64,000 nt of DNA from an uncultured Eubacteriales bacterium (GTDB taxonomy: Bacteria; Bacillota; Clostridia; Lachnospirales; Lachnospiraceae), in the NCBI GenBank assembly GCA_900314885.1, contig OMWY01000009.1:24045-88044 (forward strand). The letters are read 5' to 3'. Below, in pieces: positions 17,050 through 25,116 of the stretch. The notes under the pieces were generated by a model. The model ran no database searches and was not told where the DNA came from. It saw only the letters and a list, made by a program, of their open reading frames with translations. The first letter of the stretch is position 1, and each line of letters begins with the position of its first letter. Position numbers and translations under genes: made by a program.

Positions 17050-18137
17050 ACAGCCTCTTCCTTAAAGAGCTCGCCCTCCTCTTCTATTTCCTTGATGGCG
17101 GCAAGCACAATATTCATCTCTTCTTCGGTTCCGATTGTGACTCTTACATATCCTCTGATCTGCGGATGATCAAAATGCCTTACTAATATTCCCCTCTTCT
17201 TTAATTCGGCAGTCATGGTCTCAGCCGATACATTTTTCTCCCTGAAGAAGGTGAAATTCGTGGTAGAACGAATAACCTTAAAGCCTAAGGCTTCAAGCTC
17301 GTCCTCGAATTTTTCTCTGATATTAATTATAGTATTAATATATTTGTGAAAATAGTCGGTGCTCTTTACAATAGCGGTTCCGGCCTTAATAGCCACTGTG
17401 CTCATGTTAAACGGTGTCATGCAGAATTTCACATTATTCATGTCGGAAATAAGTGATTTCGCCCCGATACCGAAACCGATTCTCGCGCCGGGAACATTTC
17501 TCGACTTTGAGAATGTCTGAACCACAAGTAAATTTTCGTATTTATCCACGAGTGAGAGGCATGATTCATTGCCATAGTCAACGTAGGCCTCATCGACTAT
17601 TACAAGTCTCTTAGGATTTACACGGAGAATCTTCTCTATATCGGCTAGAGAGATGGCAATTCCGGTAGGATTATTCGGATTTGCGAGCACTACGTCCCTG
17701 TCAGGCTCCCTCAGATAATCATCAACATTTATGGTAAGATCATCATTTAAAGGGAACATCTCATAATCGAGCTTGAAGGATTTAGCGTAGGTCCTGTAAA
17801 AATCGTAGGTTATTTCAGGGAAGGAAATCTTATAGCCCTCCCTGTAAAATGACTGGAAGGCAATTGTAAGGACCTCATCAGCTCCATTTCCAACAAATAT
17901 CTGACTAGGTGGGAAGTGATATACCTCACCTATAGCCTTACGGAGTTCCATGCAATTAGGATCCGAATAGTGGGCCATACTGTCAAGAACAGTTTCGTTA
18001 ATAGCCTTTAAAATAGCCGGTGAAGGAGGAAATGATGATTCATTCGCGTTTAATTTTATATAGTCTCTGTCAGTCGGCTGTTCTCCCGGAGTATAAACCT
18101 CCATATCCTTGAATGCGTCAGCTAAAAAATATCCCAT
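17046..18137 (-). CDS. Histidinol-phosphate aminotransferase-like PLP enzyme
   Basis: 363 aa class I/II aminotransferase closest in look to HisC: KLNANESSFPPSP near residue 28, GNGADEVLTIAFQSF, ANPNNPTGIA, VDEAYVDYG, the PLP lysine in TFSKSRNVPGARIGFG, and a C-terminal RGYVRVTIGTEEE. It is not among his genes but between an arginine-type amidinohydrolase and RocB, so it may transaminate a product of that route; this is inference from context. AGGA lies 8 nt before the ATG. Confidence 0.82.
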   Translation of the reverse strand: MGYFLADAFKDMEVYTPGEQPTDRDYIKLNANESSFPPSPAILKAINETVLDSMAHYSDPNCMELRKAIGEVYHFPPSQIFVGNGADEVLTIAFQSFYREGYKISFPEITYDFYRTYAKSFKLDYEMFPLNDDLTINVDDYLREPDRDVVLANPNNPTGIAISLADIEKILRVNPKRLVIVDEAYVDYGNESCLSLVDKYENLLVVQTFSKSRNVPGARIGFGIGAKSLISDMNNVKFCMTPFNMSTVAIKAGTAIVKSTDYFHKYINTIINIREKFEDELEALGFKVIRSTTNFTFFREKNVSAETMTAELKKRGILVRHFDHPQIRGYVRVTIGTEEEMNIVLAAIKEIEEEGELFKEEAV

Positions 18138-18165
18138 AACTTATCCTTTCAAAATAAATCTTTGA

Positions 18166-19005
18166 TCACAACTCCCTCTCAAGCGGGAATGTCATGCAGT
18201 GAGGACCGCCGCCCGCCTTAAGTATCTCTGTTACGGGAAGCTCTATAACCTCCATGCCATGCTCCTTAAGCGCCTCGTTTACCTTGGTGTTTCTTGCAAG
18301 ACTAAGTACCCTATGATCTCCGAGCGCCTGTAAATTGCAGCCGTGGAGGAATATATCACCTTCCTCTACAGGAATAATTTCTATATTTAACCTCTTAAGA
18401 AGAGCCTTAAAATCATCAGGAAGTCCCTCATAGTATGTTACCGCGAGATTTTCATCAACAAGATTAAAGCACATATCAAAATGCAGATATTCTCTCTTAA
18501 GAGGAACTCCGACAACCGTGTATCCCAGGGCTCTTAAGGTCGTCTTAATTTCCTCAACGCCTTCCGCGTTTGTCCTGTCAGCCATGCCGAGCGCTATGAG
18601 ATCAGGCCTTAGAAAGGCAAAATCTCCACCCTCGAAAAGCCCCTTCTTTACTTCGCAAATGCATGGAATGCCTAACTCTTCCATTTTCGCCTTATAATCG
18701 GTGTGCTCCTTATAGCGAAGAGGGAGCTTGAAATTCCCCAAAATGTAGCCTTCCTTCACGCAGCCTCCGAAATCTCTCGCGAAGGTGGAATTAGGTCTCT
18801 CCTTGTCTGCTTCGAGAAATTCAGTCTTTACTCCTGCCTTATGGTAGGCTTCTACAACAGCATCGAATTCACGTGCCATGATATCAGGATCCATGCCGAG
18901 CTTTTCCCACTTCTTAGCGATCTCATTTATAGGCGCAGGCTGTAAATAGGTCGGTGGCGAAAGTAATACTCTCTTTAATACTCCGGTTCCATTCTGTACA
19001 AACAT
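18166..19005 (-). CDS. Arginine deiminase/dimethylargininase-type amidinohydrolase
   Basis: 279 aa member of the guanidine-modifying (beta/alpha propeller) superfamily. Substrate and catalytic motifs are NSTFARDFGG near residue 72, LFEGGDFAFL near residue 123, the catalytic-His segment YLHFDMCFNLV and the nucleophile Cys270 in GGGPHCMTF. The size fits dimethylargininases better than the 400-aa arginine deiminase. It would convert a guanidino amino acid to citrulline plus an amine. It starts at the ATG at 19005 with AGGA 8 nt upstream; the longer frame to 19083 runs through the leader hairpin and is rejected. Confidence 0.85.
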   Translation of the reverse strand: MFVQNGTGVLKRVLLSPPTYLQPAPINEIAKKWEKLGMDPDIMAREFDAVVEAYHKAGVKTEFLEADKERPNSTFARDFGGCVKEGYILGNFKLPLRYKEHTDYKAKMEELGIPCICEVKKGLFEGGDFAFLRPDLIALGMADRTNAEGVEEIKTTLRALGYTVVGVPLKREYLHFDMCFNLVDENLAVTYYEGLPDDFKALLKRLNIEIIPVEEGDIFLHGCNLQALGDHRVLSLARNTKVNEALKEHGMEVIELPVTEILKAGGGPHCMTFPLEREL

Positions 19006-19041
19006 AAGCTGTTTCCTTTCTAAAAGTAAGATATTAAAAAC

Positions 19042-19075
19042 AAAAAAGTGCAAGGAATCTATTGATTCCTTGCAC
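19042..19075 (-). terminator. Terminator-like hairpin in the leader of the amidinohydrolase operon
   Basis: A 12-bp perfect stem (GTGCAAGGAATC / GATTCCTTGCAC) with a 4-nt loop is followed on the minus strand by six T. It lies 21 nt after the predicted -10 at 19097-19102, so it either ends the PucR transcript or acts as an attenuator. Confidence 0.75.
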
Positions 19076-19096
19076 CCTTGCAATTATCATGGCTAC

Positions 19097-19138
19097 ATTT
19101 TAATACAAGCAAAATCCTTTCGCTATGTAAAATGAACA
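19097..19138 (-). promoter_or_regulatory. Candidate activator box and -10 element of the amidinohydrolase operon
   Basis: The box TGTTCATTTTACATA (19138-19124, minus strand) is followed by exactly 21 bp and then TAAAAT (19102-19097). There is no good -35 hexamer. Box, spacing and -10 are repeated upstream of the transporter operon (22663-22622). Confidence 0.5.
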
Positions 19139-20314
19139 TCATTTCAAGGTGTCGTTTGTAAATTTTACAATCCGGTCGTAGGTCACTATCATATAGGCGG
19201 CCGTCATGAACTCCATTTCCCTGTCTGTCATACCGAATATCTCGCGAATCTTACCTATCCGGTAACGCACAGTGTTGAAATGCATGGCAAGCTCCTCAGC
19301 CACCCGCTTGAAATTGCCATCAAGCCTGACAAAGGATACCAATGTCGGCCAGAGGTCCGTCCCATTCGCCTTGTCGCTCTCTATCAGCTTCTCCTTCAGA
19401 TTTTCGCAGTATGTCCTCATGTAATAATCCCCGCACAGTGGAATCGATACCGAAAAGAAACCCATTTCAGCGATATCCGCAAAGTCCTTGTTCTTAAATT
19501 CCGCATACCTGCAGGCGTAATACGAGGACTTCAGAGCGTCGGAAATATTTGTGGAGCTATGGCATATGCTTCCTCTGCCGAACCGATATTCATTTTCAGA
19601 AAAACCATATGAGGAAAAGGCACCTGCCCTATAATCCGAAGTATCGTCCGTCACAATAAAAAAGCCCCCATCGTAAGGAAGTATGGAACGGTTCATTTTA
19701 CTCTTCTCACCGTGAAAAATGCTCTTAAGTATGCGGTGATAGGATGTAATAGACTCGGGCTTCCTCTTCTTCGAGTAATAGAAAACCTTGTCACCGACGA
19801 AGTTAGGAAAGAGCTTTCTCTCCTTTTCCCTTACAAGCTCGATGTTTGTCTTACCCTCTGAAAATATATCCTTAACATCCTCTTCCATCTCTTCAATTTC
19901 ATCGTAATCGTTGACAGCGTTTGTAAGATTTACAACGACATTTTCCGGGAATTTATTCTTGCCGGTGAAAAATACCGGAAGGGAATGCTCATTTGCGTAA
20001 GCTATAACCTCATCCGAAAGCGACTCAAAATAAACAGGAAGAACGACAAGGGCGCTTATACTGTCAAAGTAAAGCTGTTTTACAACAGGCAGTATAAGCG
20101 CAGGCTTGTTCTTCGCGAACAGGAGACTCGTAACAACTATGGAATTCCTGTCAAACATCCCATCCGGGCTTTTAGCGTCAGGCGGTGTCGCGTCATATTC
20201 ATAATCCATGAGATTTACAAAGTCAACAATTCTGTCTAGTCCCTTTTCCCCCGCAGCCAGATGGAATTCCCCCTCATGCTGGTGCTCCATCAGCTCTCTA
20301 ACCGTAATGCCCAA
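19139..20314 (-). CDS. PucR-family transcriptional regulator
   Basis: 391 aa. The N-terminal PucR domain (about 1-125: VRELMEHQHEGEFHLAAGEKGLDRIV, then NSIVVTSLLFAKN and SISALVVLPVYFE) is followed by a GGDEF-related middle region and a C-terminal helix-turn-helix (DGNFKRVAEELAMHFNTVRY, then RIGKIREIFG). PucR proteins usually activate catabolic genes in response to a substrate. The start codon is TTG at 20314 with AGAGGTG upstream. The gene lies between two operons with matching boxes and is probably co-transcribed with the transporter upstream of it. Confidence 0.85.
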   Translation of the reverse strand: MGITVRELMEHQHEGEFHLAAGEKGLDRIVDFVNLMDYEYDATPPDAKSPDGMFDRNSIVVTSLLFAKNKPALILPVVKQLYFDSISALVVLPVYFESLSDEVIAYANEHSLPVFFTGKNKFPENVVVNLTNAVNDYDEIEEMEEDVKDIFSEGKTNIELVREKERKLFPNFVGDKVFYYSKKRKPESITSYHRILKSIFHGEKSKMNRSILPYDGGFFIVTDDTSDYRAGAFSSYGFSENEYRFGRGSICHSSTNISDALKSSYYACRYAEFKNKDFADIAEMGFFSVSIPLCGDYYMRTYCENLKEKLIESDKANGTDLWPTLVSFVRLDGNFKRVAEELAMHFNTVRYRIGKIREIFGMTDREMEFMTAAYMIVTYDRIVKFTNDTLK

Positions 20315-20341
20315 CTAATCACCTCTCCTCAGATTTTAATC

Positions 20342-21076
20342 TTACAGTACCTTTGATAAGAAGTCCTGAAGCCTCTTATTTTTCGGATAATAAAAGATAT
20401 CCTCCGGCGTACCGGATTCGGCGATTACGCCGTCAGCGATAAAAAATACCCTGTCCGCCACTTCCTTCGCGAAGTTCATCTCGTGTGTCACAACCGCCAT
20501 GGTCATGCCATCAGCCGCGACCTCCCTCATAACGTCAAGAACCTCGCCGACCATTTCAGGGTCAAGGGCGCTCGTAGGTTCGTCGAAGAGCATCATCTTC
20601 GGGTCCATGGCAAGGGCTCTGACAATCGCGATTCTCTGCTGCTGCCCGCCCGAAAGCTGGGCAGGATAAGCTCCCGCCTTGTCATAGAGACCTACTCTTT
20701 TTAGAAGATGAAGAGCCTTATCCTCGGCCTCCTCGCGACTAAGTCCTCTTATCATTATAGGCGCGAGCGTGATATTTTCCATTATGGATAAATGTGGAAA
20801 CAGGTTAAAATGCTGGAAAACCATCCCCATCTGGGATCTGACCCAGTCGATATTTACCCCTTCACCGGTGATATTAAGGCCTCCGAACCAGATTTCCCCC
20901 TTTGTAGGCCTCTCTAGGAGATTGAGACATCTTAAAAATGTACTCTTTCCCGAACCGGACGGGCCGATTATGGCTATTTTCTCTCCGTCCTTTATTTCAG
21001 TCGAAATGTCATGAAGAATTTCCACAGATCCGGACTCTGTTTTAAAGCTTTTTGAAAGGTGCTTAACGTCTATCAC
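20342..21076 (-). CDS. Polar amino acid ABC transporter ATP-binding protein
   Basis: 244 aa GlnQ-type ATPase with all motifs: Walker [11 protein letters not shown]-loop [11 protein letters not shown], signature [15 protein letters not shown], Walker [13 protein letters not shown] and the H-loop VTHEM. A TTG codon at 21085 is only 1 nt from AGGAGG, while the GTG at 21076 is 10 nt away and gives the usual family start ([11 protein letters not shown]), so GTG is preferred. It overlaps the permease gene by 14 bp and completes the three-part importer. Confidence 0.93.
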   Translation of the reverse strand: MIDVKHLSKSFKTESGSVEILHDISTEIKDGEKIAIIGPSGSGKSTFLRCLNLLERPTKGEIWFGGLNITGEGVNIDWVRSQMGMVFQHFNLFPHLSIMENITLAPIMIRGLSREEAEDKALHLLKRVGLYDKAGAYPAQLSGGQQQRIAIVRALAMDPKMMLFDEPTSALDPEMVGEVLDVMREVAADGMTMAVVTHEMNFAKEVADRVFFIADGVIAESGTPEDIFYYPKNKRLQDFLSKVL

Positions 21077-21758
21077 TCTTAGCAAGCCTCCTTTCTATAG
21101 CTTTCTGAACATACGTAAGTCCCACAACCATTACTAAGTAAATCGCCGCTATCATAAGAAGCGGAATATAAGGATCATATGTTATTGAGCGAATGATATC
21201 TCCGCCTCTCGTAAGGTCATTAATGCCTACGTAGCCGCTGATTGATGTTTCCTTTAAAAGAGTAATAAATTCATTAAAAATAGCCGGCAGACAATTCTTT
21301 ATTGCCTGAGGAAGGACTATTTTCCGCATTGTCTGGGCGGAAGAAAGGCCCAAACTCCTGCCTGCTTCAGTCTGCCCTATATCAACAGACTGGATACCGC
21401 CTCTGAAAACCTCGGCGACATAGGCGCCGGAATTTATGCCAAAAGCAAGAATCGCGACCAATATAGGGGCTCCTGATGGAATAATAATAAAGTACATGAT
21501 GAGTAACTGAACTACCGTAGGTGTACCTCTGATTATCGTAAGATAGACCCCGCCTATCCAGTTTAAAACGGCCATCACAGGGCTTCGATTGCCGTTTTTG
21601 TACGAAACCCTGATGACAGCGGTTAGTATTCCAAGCAACAGTCCTAACATCAGCGCAAATATTGTGATGACTACCGTATTTCCCAGGCCGTCGAGAATAT
21701 ACCTGTACCTGTTCTTCGCGATAAAATCATCGTAAAAATGCTGTGATAAGGAATACAT
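21063..21758 (-). CDS. Polar amino acid ABC transporter permease
   Basis: 231 aa HisM/GlnP-type permease with about five membrane helices and the EAA loop ([20 protein letters not shown] near residue 132) that contacts the ATPase. It starts 5 bp after the binding-protein gene, in the same operon. One permease gene suggests a homodimeric channel. Confidence 0.93.
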   Translation of the reverse strand: MYSLSQHFYDDFIAKNRYRYILDGLGNTVVITIFALMLGLLLGILTAVIRVSYKNGNRSPVMAVLNWIGGVYLTIIRGTPTVVQLLIMYFIIIPSGAPILVAILAFGINSGAYVAEVFRGGIQSVDIGQTEAGRSLGLSSAQTMRKIVLPQAIKNCLPAIFNEFITLLKETSISGYVGINDLTRGGDIIRSITYDPYIPLLMIAAIYLVMVVGLTYVQKAIERRLAKSDRR

Positions 21759-21763
21759 AAGCT

Positions 21764-22540
21764 TTACTCCGAAATGTATTTACTGAAGATTTCTTCGAGT
21801 GAGCCATCGCCCTGCATCTTCTTGAGGAGGCTGTTGATTTCATCCTTGAGATTGCTTCCCTTAGGAACGGCGATAGCGTATGTCTCTGTAGTCAGGGCAT
21901 CATCAAGGAGCTTTGTTGTCTCAGGGTTGTTCGCCTGAAGCTTCTTCAGAGGAAAGTTATCGCCTACTACGGCATCAATTCTTCCGGCTGTAAGATCTGA
22001 AACGGCGTCGGTAAGCTTAGTATAACGCTTAACCTCCTTTACCTTTACATCGTTGCTTCCGTCCTCATTTGTAACATAGGTGTCGCCTGTGGTTCCCTGC
22101 TGAACACCGACCGTCTTGTCATTTATATCAGAGCCTCCGGCTATAGTTGAGTCAGAGCCAACGAGAATCATCTGAGACGCGTCAAAATAAGTATCAGTAA
22201 AATCTACATTCTTCTTACGCTCCTCCGTGACAGACATGCCGGCAGCGCAGAAGTCAGCCTTGCCCGAAGTGAGGCTTGGGATACATGAGTTGAAATCGAT
22301 ATCCTGAATTTCAAGCTTGACACCAAGGTCATCAGCGATTGCCTGACCTATCTCCGCGTCAATACCGATTACGGTGTCACCATCCTTATATTCGAACGGT
22401 TCGAAGGAGGCATTCGTTACCATTGTAATGGTACCCTTCTTCTTGATTGAAGCGACTGCGTCATCTGAGCCTCCGCAGGCTGTGAGTGAGAGGGCGAGTG
22501 TCCCCGCAAGTACGAGTGATAAGAGTTTCTTTGTTTTCAT
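21764..22540 (-). CDS. Amino acid ABC transporter substrate-binding lipoprotein
   Basis: 258 aa. A lipoprotein signal ends in LTAC (Cys22). The mature part is a cluster F binding protein: GTITMVTNASFEPFEYKDGD, GIDAEIGQAIADDLG, DFCAAGMSVTEERKKNVDFT, GRIDAVVGDNFPL. A polar or cationic amino acid is likely; the neighbouring amidinohydrolase and RocB point to arginine-like compounds, but specificity cannot be read directly. AAAGGAG precedes the ATG. First gene of the binding protein-permease-ATPase operon, with a hairpin-containing leader. Confidence 0.93.
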   Translation of the reverse strand: MKTKKLLSLVLAGTLALSLTACGGSDDAVASIKKKGTITMVTNASFEPFEYKDGDTVIGIDAEIGQAIADDLGVKLEIQDIDFNSCIPSLTSGKADFCAAGMSVTEERKKNVDFTDTYFDASQMILVGSDSTIAGGSDINDKTVGVQQGTTGDTYVTNEDGSNDVKVKEVKRYTKLTDAVSDLTAGRIDAVVGDNFPLKKLQANNPETTKLLDDALTTETYAIAVPKGSNLKDEINSLLKKMQGDGSLEEIFSKYISE

Positions 22541-22561
22541 TTTGTGCTCCTTTCTTTTATA

Positions 22562-22599
22562 AAAGAAAAAGAGACGGGGATTAATAAAATCCGCGTCTC
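22562..22599 (-). terminator. Terminator-like hairpin in the leader of the transporter operon
   Basis: On the minus strand GAGACGCGGATT pairs with AATCCCCGTCTC (one mismatch) over a TTATT loop and is followed by TTTTTCTTTT. It lies 22 nt after the -10 at 22622-22627, matching the layout at 19042-19138. It may be an attenuator or may stop read-through from the ubiB gene. Confidence 0.65.
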
Positions 22600-22621
22600 C
22601 TTTGACTTTGGTTATTGTGGC

Positions 22622-22663
22622 ATTTTATCACTGTACCATACAAAATGGTATGTAAAATGTACA
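22622..22663 (-). promoter_or_regulatory. Candidate activator box and -10 element of the amino acid transporter operon
   Basis: The box TGTACATTTTACATA (22663-22649, minus strand), 21 bp, then TAAAAT (22627-22622). It differs from the box at 19138-19124 by one base. A self-complementary TACCAT-N5-ATGGTA lies between box and -10. Confidence 0.5.
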
Positions 22664-22684
22664 AATGATTTTATCGTTATTTGT

Positions 22685-22713
22685 ATTTTATACAAGTGGA
22701 AATGATTTGTCAA
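22685..22713 (-). promoter_or_regulatory. Upstream SigA-type promoter candidate of the transporter operon
   Basis: On the minus strand TTGACA (22713-22708) and TAAAAT (22690-22685) are 17 bp apart. If this is the real promoter, the box at 22649-22663 lies downstream of its start and would act as a repressor site. Confidence 0.5.
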
Positions 22714-22762
22714 CACATTCCACAACTTTGTAGATAGAACAAAAAAGAATAGTAGATATTCC

Positions 22763-22829
22763 GTGCCAGGTACCATAAAATTTATCTAAACTGCTACGCA
22801 GTTTAGATAAATTTTACGGGACCAGGCAC
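22763..22829. repeat. Long palindrome with GTGCC / GGCAC ends next to the ubiB stop
   Basis: A perfect 19-bp stem (22776-22794 with 22798-22816; arms start TAAAATTTATCTAAAC) and 3-nt loop is framed by GTGCCAGGTACC and GGGACCAGGCAC. The framing resembles the other GTGCC-bounded elements, while the AT-rich inner palindrome is unique here. Confidence 0.75.
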
Positions 22830-22836
22830 TGGGAGG

Positions 22837-24432
22837 CTATTTTTTCTTGCGGCGGAGGCGTTGGATCACGTAGCGGAGGATGAGGAAGATGGTTGCGAAG
22901 AAGGCGAAGGCGAATCCTATAAAGCCCGGGAAGGGAATTCCCATGATACGCGGTTCCATGTTCGTTGTACTAATTATAGCGCTCGCGACTAAGAGGGCCG
23001 CAAGGCACATGCCGATGACCAGGTTCCTGACTGCGTAATTCACCATATTCGAGAGACCCTCCGAGGAATAGAGAGTTATATTTAACCTGCTCTCCCCATC
23101 GAGGTACTCCTTCATGATATCTGCCGTAAGGCCCGGAATTTCCGCGCCCTTTGACATATTTCTGTAGAGAACGCGGGCCGCCTTCTCTGATGAAGCCCTT
23201 AAATTAAGAGTCTTAAGACGGTCCTCGGTAATTCTTGTCGAGGCTATCTCCATCATGCTGATGCCGGGAGCGATTTCAGCGAGATCTCCCTGCATGTGGG
23301 AAAGGCCGCGACAGAGCATGGTCATACCGTGCGGCAGCCTGATATGGTTTGTCTTCATGATATCCATGAGGTCCATCATGGCGTCAGCCACATTTATACT
23401 TCCCATGGACGCACTTCCGTATTCTGAAAGAAATTCCTTGAGGTCGCTATAGAGCCTGCTCCTGTTTGGCTTTCCGTTAAAATCGCCGAGATCGGTGACT
23501 GCGTTCATAACCATATTCACATCGTGAATTGCGATTCCGTTCACGCCGCGAACCATGATTTCACGGTCCTTCTCGGTGAGCCGCCCCATCATGCCCATGT
23601 CAAGAAAAACGATTTTCCCGCCCCTGATCTTTACATTTCCGGGATGAGGGTCGGCATGGAAAAATCCATCGTCCATGACCTGCTTTATGAAGTTATTTAC
23701 AAATTTTATTCCAATTTCGTTAAGGTCATAGCCCATCCGGGTAAGGGAGTCCTTGTCGTCTATCGCGACACCATCTATGTATTCCATGACAAGGACTGTA
23801 TTTGTGGTATAATCCCTGTATAATTTGGGAACATAGATGTAATTAATATCCCTATTGTTCTTCGCGAATTCCTCGATGTTGTCGGCCTCGTGGGAAAAAT
23901 CCATCTCTTCGCGCGCGACAGACCACATCTCGTCTATAACCATATCGAGGTCAACAACATTCTTTATAGGCGTGACAGGTGGCATGAAGCGAACCAGATT
24001 ATGTAACATAGCTATATCCTGCTGCATTATCCGCTTGATGCCCTTCCTCTGTACCTTGATTACGACATCGCTGCCATCCTTAAGCTTAGCCCTGTGGACC
24101 TGGGCAATAGACGCGGAACCAAGTGGCTTCTCGTCTATTTTATCGAAATATTCGGTTATTTCGCCCGGAAATGAGTCGTTAAGCACGTCCAAAACGTCGC
24201 TAAAAGGCATCGGAGACACATCTGAATTAAGCCTCGCGAGCTCTTCACAATATGCCTCCGGCAGGATATCAGAATGAAGCGACATTATCTGGCCAAGCTT
24301 AATATAGGTAGGGCCGAGATCTTCAAGGATTTCGCGAAGCTTAACGGGCGTGATGCCCCTCGTGATATGATGCTTCTTAAGTACCTCACGGATTTCGCGA
24401 AATCTCGTATTCTTCTCCTTCGCCTCTTCCAT
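22837..24432 (-). CDS. UbiB/AarF (ABC1)-family atypical kinase
   Basis: 531 aa. The family's KxGQ motif is present (YIKLGQIMSLHSDILPEAYC near residue 36), followed by GSASIAQVHRAKLKDG with the Ala-rich nucleotide loop, VIKVQRKG with the lysine, FFHADPHPGN and IVFLDMGMMGRL. Two C-terminal membrane helices (about 465-520) anchor it. Members support isoprenoid-lipid metabolism, but the role in anaerobes without ubiquinone is unknown. It follows the 92-aa gene by 2 bp, a usual pairing. Confidence 0.88.
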   Translation of the reverse strand: MEEAKEKNTRFREIREVLKKHHITRGITPVKLREILEDLGPTYIKLGQIMSLHSDILPEAYCEELARLNSDVSPMPFSDVLDVLNDSFPGEITEYFDKIDEKPLGSASIAQVHRAKLKDGSDVVIKVQRKGIKRIMQQDIAMLHNLVRFMPPVTPIKNVVDLDMVIDEMWSVAREEMDFSHEADNIEEFAKNNRDINYIYVPKLYRDYTTNTVLVMEYIDGVAIDDKDSLTRMGYDLNEIGIKFVNNFIKQVMDDGFFHADPHPGNVKIRGGKIVFLDMGMMGRLTEKDREIMVRGVNGIAIHDVNMVMNAVTDLGDFNGKPNRSRLYSDLKEFLSEYGSASMGSINVADAMMDLMDIMKTNHIRLPHGMTMLCRGLSHMQGDLAEIAPGISMMEIASTRITEDRLKTLNLRASSEKAARVLYRNMSKGAEIPGLTADIMKEYLDGESRLNITLYSSEGLSNMVNYAVRNLVIGMCLAALLVASAIISTTNMEPRIMGIPFPGFIGFAFAFFATIFLILRYVIQRLRRKKK

Positions 24433-24434
24433 CC

Positions 24435-24713
24435 TTATTTGTTTTCTTCTGCTTTCGCTATCTCTGCCTTAAGGGCCTCAAGGTCTTCCTTAGACATACC
24501 CTTAACCATGCCTGCGTAATCCTTCTTGCCGGCATTTGCCTTGGCTTCCTCGGCCTTATGCTTGAGCTCCTGATTTAAGGCCTTTCCCTGATCCACAGTG
24601 AGCTCGCCCTTCTTTACAAGCTCGTCGAGCACCTCGGTTGACTTCTCATAGCCTGTGGCTACAGCGCCGATCCCCGCTAACATTAAGTTCTTGATTCCAT
24701 CCGTAAGTTCCAT
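24435..24713 (-). CDS. Phasin-like small helical protein
   Basis: 92 aa of amphipathic helix: LMLAGIGAVATGYEKSTEVL, then LVKKGELTVDQGKALNQELK and an acidic/lysine-rich end. This resembles polyhydroxyalkanoate granule-associated (PhaF/PhaI-like) proteins, which in Firmicutes are often encoded beside UbiB kinases; no granule synthase is visible. The UbiB start follows immediately, so the two are co-translated. Confidence 0.72.
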   Translation of the reverse strand: MELTDGIKNLMLAGIGAVATGYEKSTEVLDELVKKGELTVDQGKALNQELKHKAEEAKANAGKKDYAGMVKGMSKEDLEALKAEIAKAEENK

Positions 24714-24732
24714 AATTTAATACCTTACCTTT

Positions 24733-25116
24733 CTAAAAAATTCCAATTAGTTTTGGTAAAAATATAAATCCGCCGATAATCACGGCGATTATCGCTGATA
24801 CAAGCACTGCTCCCGCTGCCGCGTCCTTTGCCTTCTTAGCGAGTGGTCTCTTCTCCTCAGTCACGAGGTCCGTAACCGCCTCAACAGCCGTATTTACAAG
24901 CTCAAGGCTGATTACTAAGGCAAAGAGCAGGAGACAGACAAACCACTCCGTTACGGAAATCCTAAGCCATACGCCAAAAATTACAACAAGCAGGGCGCAG
25001 GCAAGGTGAATCTTAATATTCCGCTCGTCCTTTATTGTATTTCCTATCCCCGAAAACGCGTAGCCGAAGCTCTTATAAAGCGGCTCATGCTTTCGCCCTT
25101 TTTTATTCATCCTCAT
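24733..25116 (-). CDS. dgkA: Diacylglycerol/undecaprenol kinase, DgkA type
   Basis: 127 aa. Three membrane helices and the family motifs GYAFSGIGNTIKDERNIKIH (near residue 18) and ELVNTAVEAVTDLV (near residue 72) identify the small prokaryotic lipid kinase; in Gram-positives it phosphorylates undecaprenol for cell-wall and glycan carriers. The ATG at 25116 is very close to its AGGA; the ATG at 25110 is better spaced. Either start overlaps the upstream GGDEF gene by 8-14 bp, so they are coupled. Confidence 0.9.
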   Translation of the reverse strand: MRMNKKGRKHEPLYKSFGYAFSGIGNTIKDERNIKIHLACALLVVIFGVWLRISVTEWFVCLLLFALVISLELVNTAVEAVTDLVTEEKRPLAKKAKDAAAGAVLVSAIIAVIIGGFIFLPKLIGIF

